Below, in pieces: positions 60,945 through 64,000 of a stretch of DNA of 64,000 bases. Made by a program: the position numbers and the translations under genes. Position 1 is the stretch's first letter; each line of letters opens with the position of its first letter. This DNA is from Uranotaenia lowii (Eukaryota > Arthropoda > Insecta > Diptera > Culicidae). The notes beneath the pieces were generated by a model. It searched no databases. It saw only the letters and a program-made list of their open reading frames with translations, and was not told where the DNA came from. The DNA lies in the NCBI RefSeq assembly GCF_029784155.1, contig NC_073691.1, positions 64,920,839 to 64,984,838 on the forward strand, in the 5' to 3' direction.

Positions 60945-62035
60945 ATTCAGAATTCAGATTCAGAATTCAGATTCAGAATTCAGATTCAGAATTCAGATTC
61001 AGAATTCAGATTCAGAATTCAGATTCAGAATTCAGATTCAGAATTCAGATTCAGAATTCAGATTCAGAATTCAGATTCAGAATTCAGAATTCAGATTCAG
61101 AATTCAGATTCAGAATTCAGATTCAGAATTCAGATTCAGAATTCAGATTCAGAATTCAGATTCAGAATTCAGATTCAGAATTCAGATTCAGAATTCAGAT
61201 TCAGAATTCAGATTCAGAATTCAGATTCAGAATTCAGATTCAGAATTCAGATTCAGAATTCAGATTCAGAATTCAGATTCAGAATTCAGATTCAGAATTC
61301 AGATTCAGAATTCAGATTCAGAATTCAGATTCAGAATTCAGATTCAGAATTCAGATTCAGAATTCAGATTCAGAATTCAGATTCAGAATTCAGATTCAGA
61401 ATTCAGATTCAGAATTCAGATTCAGAATTCAGATTCAGAATTCAGATTCAGAATTCAGATTCAGAATTCAGATTCAGAATTCAGATTCAGAATTCAGATT
61501 CAGAATTCAGATTCAGAATTCAGATTCAGAATTCAGATTCAGAATTCAGATTCAGAATTCAGATTCAGAATTCAGATTCAGAATTCAGATTCAGAATTCA
61601 GATTCAGAATTCAGATTCAGAATTCAGATTCAGAATTCAGATTCAGAATTCAGATTCAGAATTCAGATTCAGAATTCAGATTCAGAATTCAGATTCAGAA
61701 TTCAGATTCAGAATTCAGATTCAGAATTCAGATTCAGAATTCAGATTCAGAATTCAGATTCAGAATTCAGATTCAGAATTCAGATTCAGAATTCAGATTC
61801 AGAATTCAGATTCAGAATTCAGATTCAGAATTCAGATTCAGAATTCAGATTCAGAATTCAGATTCAGAATTCAGATTCAGAATTCAGATTCAGAATTCAG
61901 ATTCAGAATTCAGATTCAGAATTCAGATTCAGAATTCAGATTCAGAATTCAGATTCAGAATTCAGATTCAGAATTCAGATTCAGAATTCAGAATTCAGAT
62001 TCAGATTCAGAATTCAGATTCAGAATTCAGATTCA
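60945..62035 (+). repeat. 13-bp satellite array A, unit 3
   Basis: Same 13-mer; short monomers near 61083 and 61988. It is very homogeneous between those points. Confidence 0.97.
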
Positions 62036-62754
62036 GACTCCGAATTGAGATTCAGAATTCAGATTCAGAATTCAGATTCAGAATTCAGAGTCAGAATTCA
62101 GATTCAAAATTCAGAGTCAGAATTAAAATTCAGAATTTAGATTCAGAATTCAAATTCAGGGATCAGAATTCAGATTCAAAATTTAGATTCAGAATTCAGA
62201 TTCAAAATAATGTAGATTCAGAATTCAGATTTAGATTTCAGATTCAGGATTCAGATTCAGAATTCAATTTTTGTAAATTTTTTTTCGGCATATCGGTGAA
62301 AAATTTAGATTCATGGAGAAAGAATATCAGAATTGTAAATTAATGAAGATGTTGCGAAGTAAAGTATGTACGTTAAAAAGTTTTCCTTGCAAAAATGTTC
62401 TTTCACACTTTTCATCATCCGTAAATTTTCTCCTCACTTTTCTACCCATCTTTATCAATTTTCAATTCTGAAATTGTTTCTCCCAGAATACTAATTTTCA
62501 CAGTTTTTGATAAATTTGCGATGACTTAAAGATCATTACGCATGAAAACACGATTTTGTATTGTGAAAACTTTTTTTCACAATTTTTCTGAAATTAAGGG
62601 TGCTGCATACTTTTAGGGGTAAAACCAAACTACTAAAAGTTGTAAAATCCGAAATCATAAAAAAAAAATTTTGGATGAAGAAATTTCAATTTTGACAAAC
62701 GCGTGATGCAAAACAAACATATTCCAGCAAATGAAAATGAGATTTACAAGATTA

Positions 62755-63300
62755 AGAATTCAGATTCTGAATTCAGATTCAGAATCCAGATTCAGAATTC
62801 AGATTCAGAATTCAGATTCAGAATTCAGATTCAGAATTCAGATTCAGAATTCAGATTCAGAATTCAGATTCAGAATTCAGATTCAGAATTCAGATTCAGA
62901 ATTCAGATTCAGAATTCAGATTCAGAATTCAGATTCAGAATTCAGATTCAGAATTCAGATTCAGAATTCAGATTCAGAATTCAGATGCAGAATTCAGATT
63001 CAGAATTCAGATTCAGAATTCAGATTCAGAATTCAGATTCAGAATTCAGATTCAGAATTCAGATTCAGAATTCAGATTCAGAATTCAGATTCAGAATTCA
63101 GATTCAGAATTCAGATTCAGAATTCAGATTCAGAATTCAGATTCAGAATTCAGATTCAGAATTCAGATTCAGAATTCAGATTCAGAATTCAGATTCAGAA
63201 TTCAGATTCAGAATTCAGATTCAGAATTCAGATTCAGAATTCAGATTCAGAATTCAGATTCGGAATTCAGATTCAGAATTTAGATTCAGATTCAGAATTC
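62755..63300 (+). repeat. 13-bp satellite array B, unit 3
   Basis: Same 13-mer, slightly fewer copies than in units 1 and 2; CAGATGCAG variant near 62985 and CGGAATTC near 63260. Confidence 0.97.
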
Positions 63301-64000
63301 AGATTCAGAATACAAATTCAGAATTCACAATCAGAATTAAGATTTAGAATTCAGATTCAGAATTCAGATTTTTGTAAATTTATTTTCAGCATATCGGTGA
63401 AAATTTAGATTCTTGGAGAAAGAATATCGGAATTGAAAATTTATTATGATTGATGTTGCGGGGTAAAGTATGGTGTGCGTTTATAAGTTTTCCTTGCAAA
63501 AATGTTCTTTTGCGCTTTTCTCTTCATTTTTCTATTCATCTTTATCAGATTCAGAATTCAGATTCAGAATCCAGAAAAAGAATTCAGATTCAGATTTAGA
63601 ATCCAGATTCCAGATTCAGATACAGAATTCAGATACAGAATACAGATTTAGAATTTAGATTCAGAATTCAAATTAGGAATTCAAAATTCAAAATTCAAAA
63701 TTCAGAATTTTGAATTTTGAATTCAGAATTCAGAATCCAGAATTCAGAATTCTGAATTCTGAATTCTAAATTCTTAATTCTAAAATCTTAATTCTGAATT
63801 TGAATTCAGAATTCAGATTCATAATTCATATTCTGAGTTCAGATTCAGAATTCAGATTGAGAATTCAGATTTAGAATTCTGATTAAGAATTCGGATTAAA
63901 GATCAACCTGGAATTTGAAATTGGAAATTATATTCAAATATTAGACTAAGTGTTGTAACTCAAAATTCAAACTTTAGAATCAGAATAAGATTTCAGATTT

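Larger units (their letters stand above)
59987..64000 (+). repeat. Tandem 4.4-kb unit 3 (cut by window end)
   Basis: Same order. The window stops within the degenerate part after array B, about 0.4 kb short of a full unit, so the total copy number of the array is unknown. Confidence 0.95.

Noticed and set aside
51904..63658. Long plus-strand reading frames of up to 521 codons rich in a 13-residue cycle (NSDSEFRFRIQIQ)
   Set aside because: The 13-bp monomer has no stop on the plus strand, and 13 is one more than a multiple of three, so every frame reads the same open 13-codon cycle. All frames are open at once; this is satellite, not protein.
51114..64000. CRISPR array
   Set aside because: The short repeats are contiguous with no unique spacers, no cas genes are present, and the genome is eukaryotic.

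Overview
The window is AT-rich, repeat-dense animal DNA, most likely from a mosquito (Culicidae; inferred from a fly-type otopetrin gene with long repeat-filled introns, Jockey-clade retrotransposons, tRNA-derived SINEs and many short inverted-repeat DNA elements). No bacterial or viral gene organisation is seen. The species cannot be named from the sequence alone.

One host gene is convincingly present: an otopetrin-like proton channel (OtopL) on the minus strand. Its coding exons run from 43803 down to 12663. Nine exons (43598-43803, 32152-32336, 24131-24348, 22676-22778, 14561-14721, 13633-14501, 13281-13565, 12874-13222, 12663-12803) join in phase to 2517 nt, an 838-residue, 12-TM protein. 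A tenth in-frame exon (23683-23901, 73 codons) is a likely cassette and would give 911 residues. The channel has a Lys/Pro-rich cytoplasmic loop between TM2 and TM3 and a long Thr/Ser-rich, mucin-like extracellular loop between TM5 and TM6. The repeat-poor stretch 8760-12662 is probably its 3'UTR and flank. The GC-richer stretch 43830-45500 is probably its 5'UTR and promoter region.

Layout: 1-8620 is a nest of transposons: a SINE split by an inverted-repeat element; a Jockey-clade retroelement split by a foldback-like element, which itself received a SINE, a 5'-truncated LINE and a TA-flanked element; and a second copy of the first inverted-repeat family. 8621-12662 is quiet. 12663-43803 is the OtopL gene, whose large introns carry SINEs, hAT-like and piggyBac-like non-autonomous elements and several unnamed dispersed families. 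43830-48340 holds the GC-richer upstream region and a second GC-rich island with plus-strand splice-donor-like sites. 48962-51113 is a repeat element made of degenerate units of about 140 bp.

51114-64000 is the most striking part: a direct triplication of a unit of about 4.4 kb. Each unit contains two arrays of a 13-bp satellite (GAATTCAGATTCA), a perfect 44-bp palindrome and tRNA-like sequences. The satellite is open in all three plus frames, so it yields long artefactual reading frames. No cellular system beyond the channel gene is supported; the novel material is repeat architecture.
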